NCBI RefSeq assembly: GCF_943181405.1 | Contig: NZ_CALPBY010000004.1 | Location: forward strand, 186,001 to 250,000 | DNA from: Cellulosimicrobium sp. Marseille-Q4280 | GTDB lineage: Bacteria; Actinomycetota; Actinomycetes; Actinomycetales; Cellulomonadaceae | Length of the DNA: 64,000 bases | Direction: 5' to 3' | Shown here: positions 41,139 to 49,882 of the stretch, piece by piece | How the letters are laid out: every line of letters starts with the position of its first letter | Position numbering within the stretch: position 1 is the first letter of the stretch | The notes under the pieces: generated by a model | What the model was told of the DNA's origin: nothing | The model's input: only the letters and a program-made list of their open reading frames with translations | Databases searched by the model: none | Translations under genes and position numbers: made by a program

Positions 41139-42506
41139 TCAGGGCTGCGTCTCGGCGGCGGGGCTCTCGGCAGCGGGACTCTCCGCGGCCGCGGCGTCCG
41201 GGGTGAACATCGTCCCGCCGACGTACATCGAGGTGTCGCACGCCGTCGGAGCAGGGTCCAGGCCGAGCGGTGCGCCCGGCTGACGACACGTCACCTCCAT
41301 CGTCAGGACGGAGCCGGCCTCGAACGTGAGGGGCGACTGGAAGTGGTAGTCGAGGTCGCGGAAGTTCTCGAGGGCGAAGTCGAGGAACACCTCGTCGTCC
41401 TGGGAGACGGTGAGGCGCCCGAAGTCGCCCTGCGGGTTCGACAGGATGATGTCGTCGATCGTGAGCGTCGAGCCCTCGGGCACCTCGAAGGGCACGGCGT
41501 CGGACTCCCCGGCGGCGGGCTCGACCTCGAGACGCTGCCGGACGGGCACCGACGTGCCGGACGGGGGGACGAACTCGGCGACGGCGTCCTCCGTGTCGGC
41601 GAGCGTCGTGCCGGCCTCGGTCGCGGCCACCTCGGCGTCCGACGCCGCGCCGGTCGCCTGCTGTGCCGCGCCGGCGGCTTCCTGGGCCGCCTCCTGCGCG
41701 GCTGCGGCCGCCTCCTGCGCCTGCGTGAGGTCGTCGCCGACGGCGGCCTGCGCGGCGGAGGTGATCGCCGGCTTGAGCAGCGTGAACCACAGCACGACGA
41801 GGAGCGCGAGGAGGGCGAGGAGCGCGAGGAGCGCCTTGAGGAACCACTTCGGGAGGACCGCGGTCTGGACGTGGGAGCCGTCCAGCGTGACGGGCACGGT
41901 GCTGTCCGCCTCGACCTGGACGACGAACGGCAGCGTCTTGTCGGGTCCGCGCCAGGTCGTCGCGCGCGGCCGGACCCGGACGTCGGTGAACGCAGCGGTC
42001 CCGGCGGCCACGACGAGCAGGGGCTGCTTGACCGTGAACCGGAGCTCGTCGGTGCCGTCGGCGCACGCGAGGAGCACCGAGACGGGCGCGTTGCCCCGGT
42101 TGTCGACGGCCACCTGGTGCTTCGCGCCGCGCCGGCCGTGCGTCGTGCGGGGGACCAGCTCCGCGGTCGTGTCGAGGAAGGGCAGCACCTCCACGACGCC
42201 CTCGGGCACGACCGTGTCGTCGGGGTGCTCGAGCGGGACGACGCGGACGCCGAACTGGAGGTCTCCGGCGGGCACCTCGGCGCTGCGCGGTGGACGGAAC
42301 GTGAGCGTCGCCGTCGTGGCCGTGTCCGGGTAGAGGCCCTCGATGACCGCGGGCTCGACGACGGTCCAGTCCCCCGGGACCCCGAGGACCTCGATCCGGT
42401 ACGCCTCGACGATCGCGCCGGTGTTGCGCACCGTCACGGGGACCGTGACCTCCTCGCCGGGGGTCAGCGCGATCCTCGTCGCGTCGAGGGTGGCCAGCGT
42501 TGCCAT
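41139..42506 (-). CDS. Single-pass membrane protein of the eCIS locus (CisA-like)
   Basis: 455 residues from ATG 42506. An N-terminal immunoglobulin-like region (about 1-210, GEEVTVPVTVRNTGA... and DNRGNAPVSVLL) is followed by one Leu-rich transmembrane helix (about 221-244), an Ala/Gln-rich coiled coil (about 250-315), and a C-terminal beta-rich domain (SNPQGDFGRLTVSQDDE). Streptomyces eCIS clusters encode a membrane protein, CisA, that docks particles to the membrane; this protein has a comparable layout. The assignment is by architecture and position, not a match I could verify. Confidence 0.7.
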   Translation of the reverse strand: MATLATLDATRIALTPGEEVTVPVTVRNTGAIVEAYRIEVLGVPGDWTVVEPAVIEGLYPDTATTATLTFRPPRSAEVPAGDLQFGVRVVPLEHPDDTVVPEGVVEVLPFLDTTAELVPRTTHGRRGAKHQVAVDNRGNAPVSVLLACADGTDELRFTVKQPLLVVAAGTAAFTDVRVRPRATTWRGPDKTLPFVVQVEADSTVPVTLDGSHVQTAVLPKWFLKALLALLALLALLVVLWFTLLKPAITSAAQAAVGDDLTQAQEAAAAAQEAAQEAAGAAQQATGAASDAEVAATEAGTTLADTEDAVAEFVPPSGTSVPVRQRLEVEPAAGESDAVPFEVPEGSTLTIDDIILSNPQGDFGRLTVSQDDEVFLDFALENFRDLDYHFQSPLTFEAGSVLTMEVTCRQPGAPLGLDPAPTACDTSMYVGGTMFTPDAAAAESPAAESPAAETQP

Positions 42507-42513
42507 GCTCCCG

Positions 42514-42519
42514 ACCGTA
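42514..42519 (-). promoter_or_regulatory. Leaderless -10 element (CisA-like gene)
   Basis: TACGGT on the minus strand, seven bases before ATG 42506. Confidence 0.55.
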
Positions 42520-42685
42520 GGACTCGGCGGAACAGGCGCGCAGCACCGCGGGGGCGGCCGATGAGGCACGCGGACTGCCCGTTGAGTCCTTGATGAGTGC
42601 CCGGAGAGCGACCTGAGGACACTGGGTCGTCCCGGGCCACGGCCGGCCCGGAGGGCGGCGCGACGACGGGCAGGGGAGCAGGACG

Positions 42686-43312
42686 ATGGGACGGATCACG
42701 GTGTCGGTGAGCGCGCAGGACCCGATCTCCGAGGGAGGCGTGGTCAGCGCGTTGCGCCCGCGACCCGAGGTGCGCGTCCTGGGTCACGACGAGGACGTGC
42801 GCGACGCGGAGGTCGCGCTGGTCGTCGCGGACCAGCTGGACGAGGAGGCGGTGCGCCTCGTGCGGGCGGTCCAGCGCAACGGTGGCGGCCGGGCCGTGCT
42901 CGTGGCGGGACGGCTCGACGAGAAGGACGTGGTCGCTGCGGTGGAGGCCGGCGTCGTCGGCATGGTGCGGCGCGGCGAGGCGACCCCCGACCGGCTGGTC
43001 ACCGTGATCCGGGGCGCGGCGAGCGGGGAGGGCAGCATGCCCCCGGACCTGCTGGGCAAGCTGCTCGGCCAGGTCGGCTCGCTCCAGCGCCAGGTGCTGC
43101 AGCCCCGGGGCATCACGTTCGCGGGCCTCGCGACCCGGGAGGTGGAGGTGCTGCGGCTCATCGCCGACGGGTTCGACACGGCGGAGGTCGCGCGGCACCT
43201 CGCCTACTCGGAGCGGACGGTGAAGAACGTGCTGCACGACATCACGTCGCGGCTCCAGCTCCGCAACCGTGTGCACGCGGTCGCGTACGCGCTGCGCGAG
43301 GGGCTGATCTGA
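42686..43312 (+). CDS. LuxR/NarL-type DNA-binding regulator of the eCIS locus
   Basis: 208 residues, ATG with AGGGGAGCAGGA upstream. A receiver-like N-terminal part (about 1-110) lacks an obvious phosphoacceptor Asp in the usual context and may be degenerate. The C-terminal LuxR helix-turn-helix (about 145-205) reads GLATREVEVLRLIADGFDTAEVARHLAYSERTVKNVLHDI. It diverges from the CisA-like gene and precedes the long eCIS operon, so it is the likely switch of the locus. Confidence 0.82.
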   Translation: MGRITVSVSAQDPISEGGVVSALRPRPEVRVLGHDEDVRDAEVALVVADQLDEEAVRLVRAVQRNGGGRAVLVAGRLDEKDVVAAVEAGVVGMVRRGEATPDRLVTVIRGAASGEGSMPPDLLGKLLGQVGSLQRQVLQPRGITFAGLATREVEVLRLIADGFDTAEVARHLAYSERTVKNVLHDITSRLQLRNRVHAVAYALREGLI

Positions 43313-43444
43313 CCAGCCCGTTGCCCGATCGGGCACGCGCCGCTGCACGTTCCGCGGGACGGGCGCGGGTGCCGTCGGCGCCCGTCGCGGTCCACGGTGG
43401 GCGTGGACCGCACCGTCTGCGTTGCCGGGCCGGGGAGGTGAGCG

Positions 43445-46400
43445 GTGGGGAAGGTCGCCACGGGCGTCGCGCTGCTCGCCGTCGTCGGGGTCCTCGGTGC
43501 CGGCGCGCTCGTTCCCGACGCCGCGGCGGGCCTGTCGCCGCGCGCCGCCGCCACAGAGCTCTCGGCCCTCCGCGCGGCGGTCGGAGACCTCCCGGACGCG
43601 CTCGCCGCGGAGCCGCGGGTCGCCTTCTCCCTCGGCTCGGACGGCCTCGCCGCGGTCGACATGACGTTCGGTCTGGAGCTGAACGGCAGCGCCGGGTACG
43701 TCGTCGACGACGCCGTGCTCGAGGACCCTGTGGAGGTCGAGCCGGGGCACCGCCACGAGGGCGAGTCGTCGTCCGCCGGCTCGGACGCCGGGGGAGAGGC
43801 GGCCCGGGCGTACGCGTTCGTCAGCACCCGGGCCGCGACGCAGGACCCCGACGTCTACGTCCGCGTCCCGCCGGTCGGCGCGACCGACGACGTGCCCGAG
43901 GCGGAGTGGGACACGATCCGGGTGACGTGCGACACCGCGCAGGAGACCCACCCCGTGCTCGCGTCGGACCTGACCCGCGTCGCCTACTCGACGGACGCCT
44001 CCGGCGACACCGAGATCGTCGTCGCGGACGCGCGCTCGGAGTGCGCCGGGGACGACGCCGTCGCCCTGGCGCCGGACGCCGACGCGGAGGACCTGTGGCC
44101 GTCCTGGGGGCCGGGCGACGCGAGCCTGTTCTTCTCGAGCACGCGCGACGACCCGCTCGGCGACCTGTACGCGGTCGGTCTCGAGCAGGGAGGGACGTCT
44201 GCGAGGGCGGCGGACGCTGCCACGGCAGTCGCGCGGGCGACGGGACCGCCGGTCCGGCTGACGGACGATGCCGGTGCCGACACGATGCCCGACGTCGTCG
44301 TGGACGCGCAGGGCAGCACGCTGGTGCTGTTCACGACCACCCGGTTCCGTCCTGGCGGTTCCGTCGCGTCGTTCTCGTTGCCGTACTTCTGGAGCCCTGG
44401 CGGCTCCGTGGAGCCGGGTGTGGTGTCCGACCCCTGGGCCGAGGCCGACGGGGCCGTCGACGGTCCCGCCGTCGGGCGCGAGCCGAGGGCACGGGTCGTG
44501 ACGCTCGACGACGCGGGACCCGCGGTGCTGCTCGCCTACACGGCGACCGACGAGGGCTCGGGCCGGCCGTCGGCGTGGGTCGCCCTCCTGCGAGGTCAGG
44601 GCGGCGCGCTGGAGGTCGACGCGGCGTGGCGCGTCCCGTCCTCCGGGCAGGGTGGGTCGCACCCCGACTGGGTGACGGTCCGCCCGATGCAGGGCGGCTT
44701 CAGCTCGGAGCCGGAACAGGAGACGGTCCCCGGCAGCGCACGGCTCCGGTTCACGCAGCGGTCGGAGGAGCGGGTCGTCGCCGACGCACCCGCAGCCGGC
44801 TCCGGGACCGGTGACGCCGGGGTGCGGCAGCTGACCGGAGGCCCCGGAGCCGCCTCTCGGCTCGACGACGCCGGGCCGGCGTACGCACCCGACGGGGGAC
44901 GGCTCGCGTTCAGCGCCCTTCTCCCGGGCGAGCCTCCGGACGGCCCGGACACGGCCCTGCGCGAGATCGCGGTGGTCGACCCCACGACGCGTGCCCTCTC
45001 GACCCTCGTGCCGAGGAGCCTGTACGGGATGGCGAACCCGGACTGGTCTCCTGACGGCGCCCGGGTGGCGTACTCGGGCATCCGCGGGTCGGAGGAGAGC
45101 ATCGGCGTCGGGTGGGTGGACGTCGGGACGGGCGCCGAGGACTGGACCCGCGACGAGGGGAGCGGGGGGTGGGCACCGCTGCACCCCTCGTGGTCACCGG
45201 ACGGCGAGTGGCTCGTCGCCGAGGCCGGACGGGTCGACGACGAGGACGACGTCACGCGGTACCTGGGCGTGCTCGAGCTCGCGTCGCGCACGTGGACCCC
45301 GTTGACCGTCGACGTCGTCGAGGACTGCTGGCGCTACACCGAGGACGTCCTGTGCGACGTCGCCTCCGAGGTGGTCCAGGGCCGGGAGCCGGCGTGGTCG
45401 CCCGACGGGACCCAGGTCGCGGTGGTCGACCTGCGGATCGGTGGCGTCGAGGTCGCGCCCGGCGGCATCTCGGTGCTGGACGTCGAGCCCGCCGACCTGA
45501 CCGACGGTGACTCCGCTGACGACGTCCCTGTCGTCGTGGGTCTGCGCGCGCTGACGGGCTTCGACCACTCGGCGCTGGTCCGCACGACGCAGCCGCCCGT
45601 CCGGGAGGGTTCCGCCGAGCCCGACCCCGGGCCGACGCTCGCCCCCACGCCGAGCCGCGCGCGCGTCGCGCTGTCCGACGGACCCGCGTGGTCGACCGAC
45701 GGCACGGAGGTCGTGTTCAGCGGTCAGCCGGCCGGCCGCCCCGACGACCGCGACCTGTACGCGGTCGCGCCGGACGGGTCGGGACTGCGGACCGTCCTCG
45801 ACCTGCCTGCGGCCCTCACGGAGCCCGACGTGCAGCCCGTCGGGGACCTCTCCCTGCGGCTGACCGCGGACCCCGTCCGGCTCGACCTCGGCACGACGAC
45901 CACGGTGACCGCGACGGTCACGAACACCGGTCGGACCGCTGCGGCGCCGACGGTCGTGCTGGTGCTGCCCCCTGGGCTCCGGCCCGGGGACCTGCCGCCC
46001 GGCTGCGTGGCGGAGCCCGGGACCGGTACAGGCTCGACGGTCGTGACGTGCACGACGCGGAACCTCGGGCCCGGCGACGAGACCCGGGTCGCGGTCCCGG
46101 TGGTCGCCGAGAGGTCGGGCGTGCTCGACGTCGTCGGCGCCGTGGTGAACCCCGGCCCCGAAGCGGACGTCGAGGACAACCTCCGGACCGTCTCGCTCAC
46201 CGTGGCCGACCCCGATCCCGTGCCCGGCGGCGACGCCGACCTCTTCGCCGAGGTCGCCGTCTCGGCCCCGCGCGCGTGGGTGGGCGGTCGCCCGGTCGAC
46301 GTCACCGTGACGGTACGCAACACGGGCACGGCGACGGCGACGGACGTCGTGCTCGTTGCGGAGCACCCCGCGGGGGTGTCGCCGTCGGACGCGGGGCCGA

Positions 46401-47116
46401 CGGCCGCGCCGTCGGACGCGGGACCGACCGGCCTGCCGGCAGGCGGCGAGTGCCTGGGCGCGTGGGGGACCTGTCCGATCGCCGACCTGGCGCCCGGGGC
46501 CGAGGTCACGGTCGTGTCCGCCCTCGCGCCCGTCGGCCCGGCCGCGCGGGGCGCGGTGACCGTGACGGTCACGGGTCGCACCGGCACGCCGGACCCGTTC
46601 ACGCCGCTGACCTCGCCGGTGCCGCTGCCCGCGCCGACGTCGGTGACGACGTCCGCGGGTCTCGAGGTGGTGCAGCCGTGGTTGCGGGTCCTGCCCGCCG
46701 TCGCCGCGCCGGGCGACGTCGTGCTCGCCTACGGCGAGGACTTCCCGCCCGGCGAGGACGCGGTGCTCACGTGGTCCGCGGGCATCACGTCCGCGTCCGG
46801 GCCGTACCGGGTCGGTCCGGACGGTCGGCTGAGCGTCCCCGTCCTCATCGTGCGCAACGACCTGCGGGGCGAGCGGTGGCTGCGTGTCACGAGCGGGGAC
46901 CCGCCACCGCTGACGACCCCCCGGGTCGTCGACGCGTCCTCGTCCGACCCGTCCGCCGGACCCGTGCCGCCGTGCCCCGGACCGCCGGGCACCCCGTCCC
47001 CGTCCGAGCTCGCGCCGGGGACGTCCACGCCGGGCCCGGCGTGGTGCGAGGTGGACGGCGCCGTGCTCGTCGTGACGCCGACCGTCGCCGTGCCCGACAC
47101 CCAGGAACGGAGGTGA
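43445..47116 (+). CDS. Large secreted protein: TolB/PD40-like propeller plus DUF11-like domains
   Basis: 1223 residues from GTG, GGGGAGG upstream. A signal peptide (about 1-28) precedes at least eight WSPDG-type propeller blades (for example PDWSPDGARVAYSG, HPSWSPDGEWLVAEA, EPAWSPDGTQVAVVD). Two Ig/DUF11-like domains (TVTATVTNTGRT..., DVTVTVRNTGTATAT...) and a final cell-surface-like domain follow. Acidic linkers are present. It sits directly ahead of the DUF4255 gene (four bases between stop and ATG), so it is transcribed with eCIS genes. Its role in or outside the particle is unknown. Confidence 0.78.
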   Translation: MGKVATGVALLAVVGVLGAGALVPDAAAGLSPRAAATELSALRAAVGDLPDALAAEPRVAFSLGSDGLAAVDMTFGLELNGSAGYVVDDAVLEDPVEVEPGHRHEGESSSAGSDAGGEAARAYAFVSTRAATQDPDVYVRVPPVGATDDVPEAEWDTIRVTCDTAQETHPVLASDLTRVAYSTDASGDTEIVVADARSECAGDDAVALAPDADAEDLWPSWGPGDASLFFSSTRDDPLGDLYAVGLEQGGTSARAADAATAVARATGPPVRLTDDAGADTMPDVVVDAQGSTLVLFTTTRFRPGGSVASFSLPYFWSPGGSVEPGVVSDPWAEADGAVDGPAVGREPRARVVTLDDAGPAVLLAYTATDEGSGRPSAWVALLRGQGGALEVDAAWRVPSSGQGGSHPDWVTVRPMQGGFSSEPEQETVPGSARLRFTQRSEERVVADAPAAGSGTGDAGVRQLTGGPGAASRLDDAGPAYAPDGGRLAFSALLPGEPPDGPDTALREIAVVDPTTRALSTLVPRSLYGMANPDWSPDGARVAYSGIRGSEESIGVGWVDVGTGAEDWTRDEGSGGWAPLHPSWSPDGEWLVAEAGRVDDEDDVTRYLGVLELASRTWTPLTVDVVEDCWRYTEDVLCDVASEVVQGREPAWSPDGTQVAVVDLRIGGVEVAPGGISVLDVEPADLTDGDSADDVPVVVGLRALTGFDHSALVRTTQPPVREGSAEPDPGPTLAPTPSRARVALSDGPAWSTDGTEVVFSGQPAGRPDDRDLYAVAPDGSGLRTVLDLPAALTEPDVQPVGDLSLRLTADPVRLDLGTTTTVTATVTNTGRTAAAPTVVLVLPPGLRPGDLPPGCVAEPGTGTGSTVVTCTTRNLGPGDETRVAVPVVAERSGVLDVVGAVVNPGPEADVEDNLRTVSLTVADPDPVPGGDADLFAEVAVSAPRAWVGGRPVDVTVTVRNTGTATATDVVLVAEHPAGVSPSDAGPTAAPSDAGPTGLPAGGECLGAWGTCPIADLAPGAEVTVVSALAPVGPAARGAVTVTVTGRTGTPDPFTPLTSPVPLPAPTSVTTSAGLEVVQPWLRVLPAVAAPGDVVLAYGEDFPPGEDAVLTWSAGITSASGPYRVGPDGRLSVPVLIVRNDLRGERWLRVTSGDPPPLTTPRVVDASSSDPSAGPVPPCPGPPGTPSPSELAPGTSTPGPAWCEVDGAVLVVTPTVAVPDTQERR

Positions 47117-47120
47117 CCCG

Positions 47121-47846
47121 ATGATCACCGAGGTCGACGACGCGCTCCGAGCCCTGGTGCGCGAGGCGGTCGGCGACGTCGAGGTCGCGTTCGACGCCCC
47201 GACGAAGGACTGGGCCGCGCGCCGCAACGCGCCCACGGTCGACGTGTACCTGTACGACGTCCGCGAGGACGTCAAGCGCCGCTCGCACGGGCTGGTCGAC
47301 CGCCGCGGTCCCGACGGCACGGTGGTCGGCCGCGCCGACCCGCCGCGGCACTTCCGGCTGTCCTACCTCGTCACGGCCTGGACGCAGCGTCCCGAGGACG
47401 AGCACAGGTTGCTCGACCGTGTGCTCGCGGCGCTCATCGGCCTCGACGCACTGCCTCCCGAGCACGTCGTGGGGTCGCTCGCGGAGGCTCGCGGGCCGGT
47501 GCCCGTGACCGTCGGGATGCCACCCGCCGAGGACCGCAGCGTCACCGACGTGTGGTCCTCGCTCGGCGGCGAGCTCAAGCCCTCGGTCGAGGTCGCCGTG
47601 ACCGCACCCCTGCTGCGCCCGGACCGCGGCGAGGTCGGTCCGCCCGTGCGCGAGGAGCTGCTGCTCGCCGCGCGAGACACGACCGGCGACGGCGCCGACA
47701 CGCAGCGGCGACGGCACCGCGCGCCCGCCGCGGCGCCCGCACCGGCAGCCGTCCTCGCCCCGGTCCCGCGCGAGACCGACGGCGAGGCTGCGGCGGCGGG
47801 GGCGGCGTCGGGCACCCGCGCACCGCGCGCACGGAGGCGGTCATGA
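47121..47846 (+). CDS. DUF4255 (Pvc16/Cis16-like) cap protein
   Basis: 241 residues. MITEVDDALRALVRE, APTKDWAARRNAPTVDVYLYDVRED and FRLSYLVTAWTQRPEDEHRLLDRVLAAL are the DUF4255/Pvc16_N features. In Afp/PVC the homologue caps the sheath-tube at the distal end. A disordered Ala/Pro/Arg tail follows residue 195. Its stop overlaps the AAA+ ATPase start (ATGA). Confidence 0.88.
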   Translation: MITEVDDALRALVREAVGDVEVAFDAPTKDWAARRNAPTVDVYLYDVREDVKRRSHGLVDRRGPDGTVVGRADPPRHFRLSYLVTAWTQRPEDEHRLLDRVLAALIGLDALPPEHVVGSLAEARGPVPVTVGMPPAEDRSVTDVWSSLGGELKPSVEVAVTAPLLRPDRGEVGPPVREELLLAARDTTGDGADTQRRRHRAPAAAPAPAAVLAPVPRETDGEAAAAGAASGTRAPRARRRS

Positions 47847-49882
47847 CCGACGCGAGCCTCGTCCACCTCGGCGGGCGCCTCGGCGTCCTCGAGGAGCGCG
47901 TGCGTGACCTCGTGGCCCGACGGCGCGTGGGTGACCCGACCGCGGACGACCCGTTCCGCGGCCTCTACCTCACGGACGCCGCGGTCGACCACCTGCTGGT
48001 CGGACCGGCGCTCGCGGCGGACCTCGGCGTGGCGTCGGACCGCCTGGCGATGGTCGAGCAGGCCGCGGACGCCGCTGAGCGGTCCGGGGAGCGCGTGCGG
48101 CTGCGCGCGCTCGCCCGCGCGTTCGACCTCACGGACCTCGACGTCGAGATGTTCCTCGTGGCGCTCGCGGGCGAGGTGGACCTCCGGTTCGAGCAGCTCT
48201 TCGGCTACCTCAACGACGACGTCTCGCGGCACCGGCCGTCCGTCGCGACGGCGTTCGCGCTGTGCGGGGTCCCGCTCGCGTCGGCGCCCGCCCGCCACCG
48301 GCTCACGCACGGGCCGCTCGTGCGGGGCGGGCTCGTCGACGTCGAGGACCTCGACCGGCCCCTGCCGGGGCGCGCGCTGCGGGTCCCGGACCGCGTCGTC
48401 GGGCACCTGCTGGGCGACGACGCCCCCGACCCGGCGCTCGCCGACGCCCTCGTGGACCTCGTCCCGATCGACTCGGACGACGCTGACCGGGTCCGGGCCG
48501 CGCTCGCCGCGGGCGTCGGGTTGCTGTACCTGAAGCAGCCCGGGACAGGCTCCGCGGCATCCGCCGCTGCGGCGGCGCTCGCGGCGACCGGTCGCGACGT
48601 CGTCGGGCTGGACCTGCGGCGTCTCGGTGCCGACCCGGTGGACACGGTCCGGGCGGCCGTGCGGGAAGCGTCGCTGCGCGACGCGGGACTGGTCGCCGAT
48701 CCCGTGGACGCGGTGCGCGGGTCGCCCGAGGTCGTCGCGGCGCTGGCGGAGGGCTCAGGTGTGACGGTGCTCGTCGGGGAGGCCGCGTGGGACCCCGAGT
48801 GGTCGCGTGCCACGCCGCTGCTCGTCGACGCGGACGAGGTGACGACGGCCGAGCGCGCCGCGCTGTGGGCCGCCGCCCTGGGGGACGTGGCAGGCGACGT
48901 CGACGTCGCGGGCGTGACCGCCCCCTTCCGGCTGCGGCCCGAGCAGGTGGTCCGGGCGGCGCGGTCGGCCGGTGCGCAGGCCGTGCTGCGGCCCGACGGA
49001 CGGGTGTCGGCCGAGGACGTGCGCCGCGGGGCGCGGGCCGAGAACGGCACGGCGCTGGACCGCCTCGCGCGGCGCGTCACGCCCGCCGTCGGGTGGGACG
49101 ACCTCGTCCTCGCGACCCCGGCGCTGCGGGCGCTGCGGGAGGTGTCGCAGCGCGCGCGCCACCGCGACCGCGTGCTGGGCGACTGGGGGATGCGTCCCGG
49201 CGGCGGACGTGGGCGCGGCGTGGCGGCGCTGTTCGCGGGCGGCTCGGGGACGGGCAAGACGATGTCCGCCGAGGTCGTGGCGCACGATCTCGGGCTCGAG
49301 CTCTACGTCGTCGACCTCGCGGCCGTCGTGGACAAGTACGTGGGCGAGACGGAGAAGAACCTCGAGCGGATCTTCACCGGCGCCGCCGGGGTGAACGCCG
49401 TGCTGCTGTTCGACGAGGCCGACGCCGTGTTCGGCCGCCGCTCCGAGGTCAAGGACGCCCACGACCGCTACGCCAACATCGAGAGCGCCTACCTGCTGCA
49501 GCGCATGGAGACGTTCGACGGGCTCGTCGTCCTGTCCACGAACCTGCGCGCGAACATCGACGAGGCGTTCACGCGTCGGCTCGACGTCGTCGTGGACTTC
49601 CCCGTGCCCGACGACGCCGCGCGCCGCCTCCTGTGGGACCGGTGCCTCGGGTCCGTGGTCCCGCGCGCGGACGACCTCGACCTCGACTTCTGTGCCAAGG
49701 CGTTCGAGCTCGCTGGCGGAGGGATCCGCTCCGCGGCCGTCACCGCGGCCTACCTCGCCGCGGCCGACGACGGCGTGGTCGAGATGCGGCACCTCGTCAC
49801 CGCGGTGCACCGGGAGCACCGCAAGCTCGGCCGGCTCACGCAGCCGAGCGAGTTCGGACCGTACTGGGAGCTGGTGGAGTGA
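47843..49882 (+). CDS. AAA+ ATPase of the eCIS (Cis15/Pvc15-like)
   Basis: 679 residues. The N-terminal 430 residues include a degenerate nucleotide-binding-like domain. The C-terminal AAA+ domain has Walker A GGSGTGKT (about 468-475), Walker B AVLLFDEADAVFG, the sensor in VVLSTNLRANIDEAFTRRLDVVVDFP and arginine fingers there. ATPases of this type are conserved in eCIS loci and needed for assembly or cargo loading. It is flanked by the DUF4255 gene (ATGA) and the first cargo candidate (TGATG). Confidence 0.92.
   Translation: MTDASLVHLGGRLGVLEERVRDLVARRRVGDPTADDPFRGLYLTDAAVDHLLVGPALAADLGVASDRLAMVEQAADAAERSGERVRLRALARAFDLTDLDVEMFLVALAGEVDLRFEQLFGYLNDDVSRHRPSVATAFALCGVPLASAPARHRLTHGPLVRGGLVDVEDLDRPLPGRALRVPDRVVGHLLGDDAPDPALADALVDLVPIDSDDADRVRAALAAGVGLLYLKQPGTGSAASAAAAALAATGRDVVGLDLRRLGADPVDTVRAAVREASLRDAGLVADPVDAVRGSPEVVAALAEGSGVTVLVGEAAWDPEWSRATPLLVDADEVTTAERAALWAAALGDVAGDVDVAGVTAPFRLRPEQVVRAARSAGAQAVLRPDGRVSAEDVRRGARAENGTALDRLARRVTPAVGWDDLVLATPALRALREVSQRARHRDRVLGDWGMRPGGGRGRGVAALFAGGSGTGKTMSAEVVAHDLGLELYVVDLAAVVDKYVGETEKNLERIFTGAAGVNAVLLFDEADAVFGRRSEVKDAHDRYANIESAYLLQRMETFDGLVVLSTNLRANIDEAFTRRLDVVVDFPVPDDAARRLLWDRCLGSVVPRADDLDLDFCAKAFELAGGGIRSAAVTAAYLAAADDGVVEMRHLVTAVHREHRKLGRLTQPSEFGPYWELVE

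Noticed and set aside
42464-45184. 906-codon open frame on the minus strand
   Set aside because: It lies opposite the LuxR regulator and the large propeller gene, and its translation is Arg/His/Asp-rich with no domains. It is the GC-rich shadow of those genes.
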